From the NCBI GenBank assembly GCA_033439685.1, contig JAUEDM010000003.1:4680001-4744000 (forward strand): a stretch of 64,000 nucleotides of DNA. The letters run 5' to 3'. The stretch comes from Apodospora peruviana. Its lineage: Eukaryota > Ascomycota > Sordariomycetes > Sordariales > Lasiosphaeriaceae. This document shows, piece by piece, positions 1-10,557 of the stretch (position 1 is the stretch's first letter; each line of letters opens with the position of its first letter). The notes under the pieces are model-generated. The model was not told the DNA's origin, searched no databases, and worked only from the letters and a program-made list of their open reading frames with translations. The translations under genes were made by a program, and so were the position numbers.

Positions 1-211
1 AAAACTGCCTGGGGCAGTGCTGTGCTGCTGTGGTGTGGCCCGGCGTGATATTTCCCCGAAACAGAACCCCCGTCGCCGTCCGAGAGGGGATTAGTTTCCT
101 GCATCAAGCCTTCAACCATCAAACATGACCCCGGGCGCTTATCACGACTGAGAAGCGAAGTCAAGTGAAGTCGGACGACATCATCCTTCTATAGCAAAAA
201 AACCATTTCCG

Positions 212-3200
212 ATGCAAAACGACGTAGCGGGAGTTGATATCCATGAGTGGCAGGCCCGCGCTCATGACAGCGACCGGCACGATGGCCTCTTGGACCGCAG
301 CGTTGCCGCCAGGCTCTGCGACGGCATTCTCACCCTCTTTCAAGAAGCCATCCGCCAGATCTCACGACAAGATCAAGTTCCGAAGCCTGTCCGCACAAGA
401 CTTGAACGGTCCTATGGCTTCATCGCTCTGTGGTCAAACGGCTACGGTATTCGAGACGGTAACCTCGACGATGTCTTTGCCAAGTCGCGGACCATACGAC
501 GATCGACTTTGAGGATCTTATCCAACATAACGAACGCCCTGCTGAATAGTAAGCTATACCAGTCCATCATTGGGATTTTGAGCAGAGTGATGTTGACTAA
601 GGCTGCCAGGGCTTATACCTCTCACCAAGATTTCCTCGGACGCATTGGACACTCTTGCTGTAAAGCTTGCCGCAGCCAGCGCCGAGGCGTCTTATATCAT
701 CCACGATGCAGACGATGGCTCCTCCTCCGACGCGTCAAGCGATGTGTTCTCTGATCCGGGGCTGGACAGTGTCTCTGAGATTGCAGAAGATCTCAAAACA
801 GACGCGCAATGTCTAATGGAGCTCGATCCGCTATTCAAAGCTCCGATACTCAGCAACCATTCACAACAGAAGCAAGCCGCCATACTCGAATGGGGTCCAG
901 AAAAGGCGTACTGCGACAAAGTCCAGCAGCGGTTCCCAGAAGCAGAGGCCTCGCTGGTCACGAGACTGGGAGAAGCCAACTGGGAACGATATCTGAGATG
1001 CCAGAAAATGCGCGATCAGCGAGAAATCGAACTTGAATCGGAAGCTGATGCGGCACCGGAGATTCCTGGTAGTGGTCGTCAAGCTGTCGCCCTCGCCCCT
1101 GACTACGGGACGATAGCTGCTAGCTCCAAATTCCACGACTCCGGCCTTGGGACATCCCTTCCGGCATCGAGCTCGTATGCCGAGACCGTCATGACGTACA
1201 GCGGCGCGGAAGGGCAGAAGATACACGTGCCCCGACTCTCGGAGGAGGCAAAGCAAGGAAAACCGTTTCCCTGTGTGGCCTGTGGAGGGAGGCTGGTCAG
1301 AATCACCAACAACTCGGCCTGGAAGTGAGTACCTACAGTCGCATAATGAACCCCCCTTCTCGTCTTCCAGACACTGACGCTATCCCAGACGTCATCTCTA
1401 TATGGATCTGCAGCCATATCACTGCCTCGAGGCGGGCTGTGCCAAGTTCAGCTTCCACAATCGGAACTCTTGGGTCTCGCACTTGGCTCTGGAGCACCAT
1501 TACGAACCTGATTGGAAACCCATCACATGTCCGCTTTGTCTTGAGACGACCGAGAAGGGAAAACTCGCCGTCACCACCCACCTGGCCCGTCACCTGGAGG
1601 AGATTTCTCTTTCCGCCCTTCCTGCATGTCCTGATGAGGAAGAATCTGACACCAGCTCAGAATCCGTAGCGGACGACGGGGCATCGGTTGTATCTGACGC
1701 AGCTGGCGCATCACAGCCCGCGATGAAGTCTGTTACGTTTTACCCCAAGGACGTTGGACAGTACCTAGACGGGGATGTGCCTCCGCCCTTCCATATCAAC
1801 ATCTATCGCGATATCCATGACTCTGTTGAGGACTTCAGGGATACCAATATGCCGGATATTTTTCGGTTTGCTCATCCCCGTATTTACGACAAAGACAAGA
1901 ATTGTCACTCGGACCATCGCGATATCTCCACCCTAGTACGGCATCTAAGCCGACCAGCACATCGCCTCCATGTGACGGAGCGATTCGTGTCTTCGTTTGA
2001 TGTCAATGACCAAGCATATCCTCACCCGCGACTAGGCCTCTGTCGTCTGTGCTGGCGTGCGTTTCCCGAGCGCGATACCTTCGATGACCATATATCTCAC
2101 GCTTGTGCAAGGGTGTCCAAGGGAAGGCGAGAAAAATGGCGGATTCTTCTGGAAACCTTTACGCCACTAAACCAACATAGTGGTGTATCTGAAGAATCGG
2201 ATCACGCCTCGACCATCACAAGGCGTTTGATTGATCATTTCTCTAAACATAGTGCCCAGGCTAAGATTGCGTGGGACTCTTCCAATACGGTCTGGTTTGA
2301 AGACGATAATCATAATAGATTCACACCCAACTACGAAAATTTTCGGGATAACATGAAAGTCCACGTCTGGACTACTCCCGAAGACGACGAGGAGCCGAAC
2401 CTTGTCGAGACCCCTGCCCAATTCGGCTCGTTAGCTGCGTGGTTGAATCATCTGGCCCCTGAAGCCCGCGACAAGGTCGCAGCTCTGCCGAGAAAAGAAC
2501 AAGAAAAGCTGATGGCAGAATGGAAGGATACCGTTTATCGCCGCAACCCGTTCGATAACGGCGTGAAGAAGGTCATATTGGAGCTCCTGGATTCCGAGCG
2601 CATAGGCCGCGCTTATTGTACCAACATCACTATTGTCGAAACCCCTGACGACATCAGAGACCGAGTGTATGGGTACTTCTTGCGCAAAGGTTATCTCAAC
2701 CCCGACACTGGAGCATACCCTAGTCGTCTCGCCTTCGAATTGGGACCCGGCATCAACCTAAGTTACGAAAACTTCATGCACGATTCAACCGTCTTGGTTC
2801 GGGTAATGGATGAGTCCGAGTATCTTTCGCGACAACTGCAGGAGCAGGAAGATCGCATCAAACGCTATCGAGAGGCCAACAGCAACAAAAGGGCGTCGAC
2901 GCCGTCCCCGGCGCCTCCGTCAAGACCATCAGTCGATCCACTCCCGCGCAGCTGGCCAAGGGATAAGAAGTCGATGGAGTCCCATATGGACGAAAGCGAG
3001 AAGAAGGGCGATAGTTACTACCGCGAGATCCGGTATATGCGATGCATATGCGAACACGACAACTTCCTCACCGACACGATCTTCAACTGGCCGGCGGAGG
3101 AGTGGGAAGCTATCGATGTCAACGAGGCAGCACGCTTCTTGATCCAGTGCGACCAGTGCGGAGCCTGGCAACATGGCGTCTGCATGGGGCTCCGACCGAG

Positions 3201-4603
3201 TGATGGGATCCCGTCGGGCTACCTTTGCGAAGAATGTCGACCGGAACTTCACGAGCAGCACTACGAGGGGAAATTCGGGTAAGATCTCCAGCATCGCCTA
3301 ACCCTCCGCCATCTTCAAAGGGCTGGCCCAGCTAACAGTGATGTGTTTTGTACGTAGCCGATCGTGGTCGCGATATATCCCCATGCTGCCGACCGAAGAC
3401 GTGCCCACGGAATTGCGACGGTTCACTTCCCCTACGGTAAGGACCCCGCCGCATTACACAGTCGACAACTACGACGGGCCTGACCCTCCGGACGAAATAG
3501 CGGACGAGCTGGGCCGAGATGATGAGTTTGAGGTGGCCAGAGCAGAGGCAGAACGCCTGCAGCGGGAGGAGTACGAAGAACAAGATGCCATTATCCGGGA
3601 GGAGGACGACAAAAATGTGAATGTGATGTCCACAGAAGAATACGAACTGCTGACGGAATATGAGAAAAATGGGTCGAATCTTGATGTCAAGGAGGACGCG
3701 GCCAGGGAAGAAGCGGAACGTCTGCAGCGGGAGGAGTACGAAGAACAAGATGCCCTCCTTCGGGCGGCTGCGGCAGCGCGCGGTACCGGCAGCAACCTTC
3801 GCTGGGGTGACGGTGCGTCAAACTTGCCCAGCCTGAATACCAACATTTCCAGCGGGCTGGGCGGCGCTTCTGGCTCTTCTCACCCGGGTCTTGCACACAT
3901 GCAGGCACCACAGCATCCACAACGGCAACCGCTTCAGCATCAGCAAGATCCACAACCACAGCAGTCAACATACTTCCACCACTGGCAGCCTCCGAGAAGT
4001 CACGCCAACTTTAGAATGGACGAGCTGGACCCAGATGGCGAGATCGAGGCAGCCAGGCAAGAAGAAGCGGAACGGCTGCGACGGGAAAACCACGACCAAG
4101 AAAGCGCCCCTCTCCAAGGACAAACGAGGATGCCCGGCACCGGCACCGGGACTAATCCTCGCCGCCGTGGCGTTGCCGTCCGGAGATACGACGACGACGG
4201 TGATGATGAGATCCAAGTGGCCAGACAAGAAGCGGAACGGCTGCAGCGAGAGGAGTACGGACACGAGGACGCCCTTCTACAAGTGGCAGCATCGCGGGCG
4301 ATGGCGCACGGCCTCGACAGCAACAACTTTGACCTGGGCGACGGTTTTTCGGACCCCTATTCCGAGGAGGAGCGTGTTCTGGAGGACGAACGGCGAGAGC
4401 AGGAAGAGTGGTACTTGGCCGAGGAGGCGGAGCACGTCCGGGAGCAGGAGCTCTGGGAGGAGCAGAGGGTGGAGGATGAGCTGCGTGAGATGGAGGAGAG
4501 GGAGATTGCGGAGACGTATAGCAGCAGCGAGGGGTCAGACGAGGACGAGGACGACGAGGACGACAGTGACCGAGATGGCAGTGTTGAGTCGGATGATGAA
4601 TGA
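212..4603 (+). CDS. C2H2 zinc-finger and PHD-finger protein with acidic repeat tail
   Basis: Four exons, 212-548, 610-1324, 1389-3278 and 3358-4603, give 1,395 residues; introns are 61, 64 and 79 bp with GT..AG ends. Residues about 15-115 match the helical N-terminal region common in fungal C2H2-finger proteins. Cys/His finger-like pairs follow: CVAC near 333, CLEAGC near 362, CPLC near 396 and CRLC near 570. Residues about 903-970 form a PHD finger with a complete C4-H-C3 set (RCIC, IQCDQC, WQHGVC, YLCEEC) and a long loop between the second and third Cys; it resembles the Cti6/Set3 type that reads methylated histone H3. The C-terminal 350 residues are Glu/Asp-rich coiled coil with four copies of an EAERLQREEYEEQDA-like unit. 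A nuclear chromatin role is inferred. Start is the first ATG of the open exon. Domain calls are firm; the pathway is unknown. Confidence 0.85.
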
Positions 4604-5493
4604 TGACGAATCTTTTTATGTTAGTATACGACTGTCGATACCCTTTTCAGATGTTTCGGTATAGGAAAATGAAAGAAGAGAACAAAAGCACCAAGTGCCG
4701 TAGATCGAATCATCGAAGTGCCACTGCAGTGAGGTTGTCAGCGAGGGAAGGAGATGTTCTGGAAAGGAACTGCGGGGAAATTCCCTGCCAACTGACAAAA
4801 ACAACCAACACAACAGTGGGCCATGGGAAGCGAAAAGCGGGATCTAACCTAAAACAGCGCCAAAGCAATGTCAATCTGGGGTATTCCCGAGTTTGACAGA
4901 GGCCGCTTGGGAACTTTCAAGGGACTCACTCTTCAGACTGTGTTGCCACTGCAACCGGCCACCTACTCGTTGGTCAATCGCAGCGGATTGCCCCTGAATG
5001 GCGGACAGCTCATTGCAAGCAAAGAATTGTTCCCACCTTAGGTACGTATAGTATAGGTAAGTAAGCAGGATGTCAAATAATTTACGGGATAGACCTAACA
5101 TGGCCAGCTTGATGATGATGCCCCGGACGCGCCGAGCCCGGACGGAGGCGGTGGTGAGCGAGTATCCCCACACCCGGGGTCCTAGTACACGTATGTACCA
5201 CCTCGTACCGTACTGGCGTTGGGAACGAGACACTGCCACAATGGGTACGAGTAGGGTACATCCGAGGCGACCTTGGCATCCGCCGATTGCCGAACGCTCA
5301 GTGGCCCAATGTTTTCCTGTGTCAACAAAACCCCCTCCTGTCTGCCGTGTCGGCGCAAAGAGTCAGTTTCATATAACTCAGGTACCGCGCCATCCTCGCC
5401 CGTTTTGACTTCCTCCGTACATTCACATTACTCTACTGCACCTATCATCACTGCATACCAAAACTACAACAAAAAACCCCAACAACAAGCAGA
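4604..5493. other. Intergenic region, 890 bp
   Basis: No coding signal on either strand. It holds the 3' UTR of the upstream gene and the promoter of the downstream one. A TACCTTAGGTACG-like stretch sits near 5036-5060. Confidence 0.6.
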
Positions 5494-6302
5494 ATGGTCT
5501 CAACACGATCCGCCTCGGCGGCCCTGACCCCGCGCGCCGGCAACTCTCCAGACCTCACCCCGCCGATGACAGGAGGACCCAAGACGCGCTCCTCCCGCGC
5601 CGTCGCCTCTGCGACCAAGACCTCTCCTCAAACCTTTTCCCACGCGCCGCAGCCGATCGTCCTCCTCTGGCTGGCCGTCTCGATCCCGCTGATCCTCTGG
5701 GACAGCGCCTACGTGCTGTTGCGACCGCACTCGATGCCAGGAGGAAAACTGCACAAGCCGATCTGGTCGCTCTACACCATCTACGCGCGCGTCGACTACA
5801 TGTACGGGTTTCCGCAATGGGAGGCGAACAACGGCTTCACGGCCGCGCAGACCACGCTCAACCTCATCGAAACCGTTTTTCTGCTGGCGTATGCGGGTCT
5901 CTGGTACCGCCACGCGCGGCCGACGGGCAACAAGATTGGCGAGAAGGTGGTGAGTGGCCGTCCGGCTGCGCTTGCCGTTTTGCTCGGGTTCAGCGCGTGC
6001 GTCATGACGCTTAGCAAGACGGTGCTGTACTGGCTTAACGAGTATTTCTCTGGGTTTGGTAATATTGGGCATAATTCTTTTGTTGATCTGGTCGTGTACT
6101 GGATTATTCCCAAGTAAGTCTCATGTTCTTGGAGAAGGGATGATGGTATGGCAGGACTAATGACCCGTGTTGCAGTGGCTTGTGGCTTGTCTTCCCGACT
6201 TATATCCTCTATCAGTTGGGCTCTGAGATTCTCGACGGGCTCGCTGGTAAGGTACCGCCGCCGACTCCGACGACGTATGCTGATGCCCTTAAGAAGGAGT
6301 GA
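5494..6302 (+). CDS. EXPERA/emopamil-binding-like integral membrane protein
   Basis: Two exons, 5494-6113 and 6176-6302, separated by a 62-bp intron (GTAAGT..GCAG), encode 248 residues. A Ser/Thr/Ala-rich cytosolic N-terminus of about 50 residues precedes four hydrophobic segments at roughly 54-76, 126-146, 160-182 and 203-228. The spacing and the motifs WDSAYVLLRP and GNIGHNSFVDLVVYW fit the EXPERA (EBP/TMEM97/TM6SF) four-helix fold, whose members handle sterols or act as isomerases in the endoplasmic reticulum. The short C-terminus ends in KKE rather than a classical KKxx retrieval signal. Catalytic activity cannot be assigned from sequence. The family call is moderately sure; the membrane topology is more certain. 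Confidence 0.7.
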
Positions 6303-6732
6303 TGGCAAGTATACCAATCGATTGAACGTGAATTTCTTGGGGGTTGTAGTGTGATATCGTGTCCAGGACACACGAGGGAAGCTGGTCCTTTTCTCCTATT
6401 TCTTTGCTTTTCTTTTTTCCTCGTGTAATATATCCTCGAACCGATTCATTTTGCACATATATTTTCCATAGTGTATATTCCTTCTGATGTATATATACTA
6501 GTAATAGCACGGCGGAAATATTGACCGTAACTAGGAACCCTGCATAGATATATCAAGTCACGTACAGGCGACGTAAATGGTTAGCGAAGCGAGGTGGACA
6601 TCGATGTAGTCGTTAGATCGCTGGACGTGTAATCGCCTCTTCAGCCGGTCTCAACCAGTTCAAACAGAGAAGCGCTCCAGCCAACATATAACAGCAGTCC
6701 ACCAACATCAAATTGACTCTCAACGGAACTGA
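6303..6732. other. Convergent 3' region, 430 bp
   Basis: AT-rich stretch between two convergent genes. No coding or RNA signal seen; presumably 3' UTRs and poly(A) sites. Confidence 0.5.
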
Positions 6733-8571
6733 CTATGCCTGACTGACTCTGCCAAGCCCGAGCACGCACCAGTACGCAAGCTCCCGTTTCTCTTTGGCCT
6801 CCTTATCCCGACTGCTGGCAAGCGAGGACCCGAGGTCATCCCCAACGGCATCCACCTCCCACTCGACACGCACAAATATGGGTATCTCTAACACGTCCTC
6901 GTCCTCCTTGAGCGGACTCATGTCGACCTTTTCTCCCTCAGGACCCTCCGTGGGCAGTGTGTCCAGCCGCAGCGAGGCCGGGACCACCTCGACCACTATA
7001 CTCACCCAGTTCCGCCCACGCTCCCAGATCTTACCTGCTTCCGCTCGCTGCTGGCCCTGGGTCGAGCCTGGTCGCTCGTCGCCCTTACGCCCCCCTCCTG
7101 CCCCCCGCCGCCTAGCACCGTCATCCTTGAGCGCCTCGTCCCAGACATCCGTGTTGGCGTCGATCTCGAACTGCGGGCAGAGCACGGTCACCTTGCTCGC
7201 GAACCTGCCCGGAGTCTTGGCCGGCGTGGCCAGAGAGATCTTGACACCTTCGAAAATGGGATTCTTGAAGATCAAGAGAAAGTGGGCCGGTTTCAGCGGC
7301 TGTAAAGTGTCTGGTAGGGGAGCTGTCGGCGGTAGGGGGGTACCGGCGGCGCCGTTGTTGTCGTTGAGGTTGAGGGGTCGGATCGTGATGCTGGGCACGT
7401 AGTTACCGGCTATGAGGCGGATGCGAAACCGGGTGGTTTGGATTTTGGCTTCGGGCTTGCTGATGATGTGCCGGCAGACCGGGCATCGCTTGGAGCGTTT
7501 AGTTCGGAGGAGGTAAGGAATGGGTCGCAGTTCGGACCCGAAGCGGCTGCGGCCGTGAAGATGTGGCTCCCCGAGGTACGGCGGTTGGTTGAGAAGCTGC
7601 TCGGTGTCGACGGTGCCGTCGATTCCCTCCGAGTGAAGCTTCTCGATGGCGGCTGACTCGTCGAGGTCGGCGACGATGAGCCCCTCGTTGGGGTCAAGCG
7701 CTTCCCGCATGCTGCCGACTCGTGACTTGGACTTCTTGTCGTGTAAGCTTCCGCCAGTGTAGATGCTCATAATTCTGGATAAAGATGTTGGTGAGGCAAA
7801 ACCGAGATCCCCCAGCGACGATAGCCCGTTGCCGCCCGACGTAGACTCGGACAGCTGGCCCTGGTAGAATGATTTTAGGTTGGTGAACTGTGTTTCCATG
7901 TCGATGGCTTGTTGGTCATTGCCCGTGTCGCCCGACGCTCCTGGAGCTGTTCCGCCACCACCGCCGCCACTCTGAAGTATGTCCTTGCGCCGTTCCTTAC
8001 GTTCCTTTGCCGTGAGTCTCGTTGTGCCGCCATTTCGGAGCTTGGCGAGCTGACCGTGGATACCGTTCGACTTGTCAAACTTGATGCCAATCTCGGCAGA
8101 GCTCCAATGACAGTATGAACAGTTCAGAGCGTACGGGCCCGAGTGAGGTGCGGCTGCGTGGTCTGGTGCGGCCAGCAAGTTGGGGTCAGGCTGCGTCTCG
8201 AAACTGGTGACGGAAAGGGGCCCTATGCAGATTGGACACTGGAAGCAGCTGCGAGTACATCTGTTGCCCTCGCTTTTGAGGTTGCTGCTCGGGACCTCGA
8301 AAAGGCAACTCGGACAGTAGAAAGTGGCAATCTCCTCAGCTATGCATCTAGGACATCGAATCTGGTGACAGTCCTCGCAGTACAGCAGGTATTCAAGTGG
8401 ATAGAGACTGTAATTGGAGCGCGGCGCGCGGGGATCGAAGGTGTGTTCCTCGTCGTCGAAGCCGGGATTGCCGTCGATCGGCGAGCCCGAGTCGGAGGCC
8501 CGGGAGTAGGAGAGGTTCGATGGATCGGAACATGGGCACTGGATATACGTGTACGGGGTCAGTGGCGCCAT
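6733..8571 (-). CDS. Dynactin subunit p62 (dynactin 4)
   Basis: A single uninterrupted frame of 612 residues starting at MAPLTPYTYIQCPC; the codons upstream of this ATG offer no other ATG. Dynactin p62 is a pointed-end subunit of the dynactin complex that links cytoplasmic dynein to cargo and is needed for nuclear distribution in hyphae (ro-2 in Neurospora). The N-terminal half carries the family's RING-like Cys pairs: CPC near residue 12, CEDCHQIRCPRC near 63-75, CPSC near 82, and CSYCHWSS near 147. The C-terminal half contains a KRCPVCRH motif near 360 and a long beta-rich region ending in ELAYWCVLGLGRV. A Gly-rich stretch near 205-215 is low complexity. Absence of introns is unusual among its neighbours but not suspicious. 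Family call is strong from the Cys pattern and length. Confidence 0.85.
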   Translation of the reverse strand: MAPLTPYTYIQCPCSDPSNLSYSRASDSGSPIDGNPGFDDEEHTFDPRAPRSNYSLYPLEYLLYCEDCHQIRCPRCIAEEIATFYCPSCLFEVPSSNLKSEGNRCTRSCFQCPICIGPLSVTSFETQPDPNLLAAPDHAAAPHSGPYALNCSYCHWSSAEIGIKFDKSNGIHGQLAKLRNGGTTRLTAKERKERRKDILQSGGGGGGTAPGASGDTGNDQQAIDMETQFTNLKSFYQGQLSESTSGGNGLSSLGDLGFASPTSLSRIMSIYTGGSLHDKKSKSRVGSMREALDPNEGLIVADLDESAAIEKLHSEGIDGTVDTEQLLNQPPYLGEPHLHGRSRFGSELRPIPYLLRTKRSKRCPVCRHIISKPEAKIQTTRFRIRLIAGNYVPSITIRPLNLNDNNGAAGTPLPPTAPLPDTLQPLKPAHFLLIFKNPIFEGVKISLATPAKTPGRFASKVTVLCPQFEIDANTDVWDEALKDDGARRRGAGGGRKGDERPGSTQGQQRAEAGKIWERGRNWVSIVVEVVPASLRLDTLPTEGPEGEKVDMSPLKEDEDVLEIPIFVRVEWEVDAVGDDLGSSLASSRDKEAKEKRELAYWCVLGLGRVSQA

Positions 8572-10557
8572 TGCGCGCACCACAGTATTGAATCGCCGCG
8601 ACAATGATCGGTGGAACTAGGCAGGGCGATGTGTATCACTAGGTAATCCAAATGTCGGGTTCTTTGGTATCACTCCGCGATGCCGGACGAGAATGCAAGG
8701 TGCCGGGGTGCATCATCACGGAAGCTTCGAAAGCTTCACGCGCAGGAGGCTGTAGCGAGAGCTCTCAGCGCGTCTACCGTCTGTACCTTTACAGCCCGCG
8801 GCAGGCAAATTGCCTTGTACTTGCTGGCCTGTGCGTTTTCTTGCCCCACTCTCCTCCGGGCCAACAAAAGTATCCGTAACAGCTGACCTAATCGAATCGA
8901 CAGATCTGAGGTCCCTCCCGCCGGCCCCGCCACTCCCGCCAGCGGCCACCCAGTGTACGAGGTCGAAAGCGACTGGCACTTCCATTCCTTTACAAGTGAT
9001 AGCCGACGGATATCATGTTTACAATACACCAACGTTGATCACCACCCGCAAACATATCAGATGATATCGGTTTCATGCCGGCCCGAACAGTACACCCTCA
9101 GAAGAGCCTGCACCTCACCTCCCGGCGTTGCACCGGAGCTTGAGAGAGGGATCGGCGTCGACGGACGGACGAATTGGATGCAAATGTCTACCAATAATCC
9201 GTACCACAACAAAATTGCCGCAAGCAGGACAGCGATGTGACCCCTACATAGGTAGTTCGACTTTGCTGGACGTGCTGGGCTTACCGTCTTATCTCATTCC
9301 CTTGTTCGGTTCCAAGCTGAGATGTAAATCCGGCTGCTCACGGCAGGAATTTTCACCATCATGACATCTCACGTCGGTGCCGGGTGCCCCCACCTTTCCC
9401 GAATTCGATCTTCCGTAAACATCCTCCTTCCGCTCGGGGGTGCGATTTGTCTTAGGTTAAGTTACCTACTGCACCCCGGATATCGGAAACAGTATATCAA
9501 ATTCGCCGGAGCTGCCACCTCGACTCTGATGAGACAACCTGTTTTCGGCGGCCAGACCGTAGTCGAGCATCGACGTGGCGCTCACTCACTGCATTGCAGC
9601 TTTGGGGGATGAGGTGAGCTTGGAACAGGCTGCCAATAAGATCCTTTCAGGCGTTTTCGGACTCAGCCAGACCATTGCAGGCGAACACCGAAAGCTGCAG
9701 CGTTCCCTGGCAATCCTCCGGGTCTCCGGCGACAGCACATCATCTACCGGTACGCACATATGGTGGAGACAAGGTGCGTGTTAGTCAACGCTCCTGAAAG
9801 ACGTGAACCACGGCAAGAATTTGCATCGTCATGTATGGCTTTCCGAGATCGAGCTCAAGCTCCAACGAGTTGATACATGCGAAAACATTGCGACTTCAGA
9901 GGAGGTGGGGTTCTTCAGCTGTGATGAATGCCTGGGCTGCAGGGAGGCTGAAACCCACGAACCCAACAACAAGCTTGACCCGGCATGCCAAGCTCGCTCT
10001 GCCAGCTCAGACCACAGCTGGAAAGGAATGCAAGCTGTGGTTGGTCACGCCAGCCGATATTTCAAGGATAAGGCCGGGACGGGCCCCTGTGAAGATTGGC
10101 AGATCCCCTCTACTTCCGGCCCATTGAAGTCGAGACGGCGTGCAAGCCACCCCATGCCACCACAGAGACAGAAACAAAAGCACAGTCAGAAGGTGCATCC
10201 ACGATAAGGCAAGTATCGGATATACCTCCGAACTTGGAATGCGCATTGGTTCTCAAAAAGTTGGCGTCTCTGTCTCTTATAGAGAGCTCTCCCGCGTTAT
10301 GCAGAGTTCTGCACCTTCAAGGCTTCACTTCACCATGCTGCTACCATAGCGGCAGTCAGTTCCTTGAGAACGGGTTTATTTCATGTGATGCTTCCACACC
10401 TACGACATTATCCGAGTAACCTCGTTTACAACGGGCGAGGCGTTTGCCTCAGGTAAACTCGGCTGCTGGTAGATATACGGGTGCCGGTCATTTTCTCTGC
10501 TCAGCTTAATCCACCAGCCTGTCCAAGAGAACATCGGAAATCGCCTCACAGTTCAAT
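8572..10557. other. Divergent intergenic region, 2.0 kb
   Basis: Shared upstream region of two divergently transcribed genes. Short open frames on both strands lack codon regularity, splice-linked extensions or recognisable motifs. I see no supportable gene. Confidence 0.55.

Noticed and set aside
8652..10557. Several 70-130-residue frames in the 2 kb spacer
   Set aside because: No conserved motif, no consistent splice chain, and composition unlike neighbouring exons.
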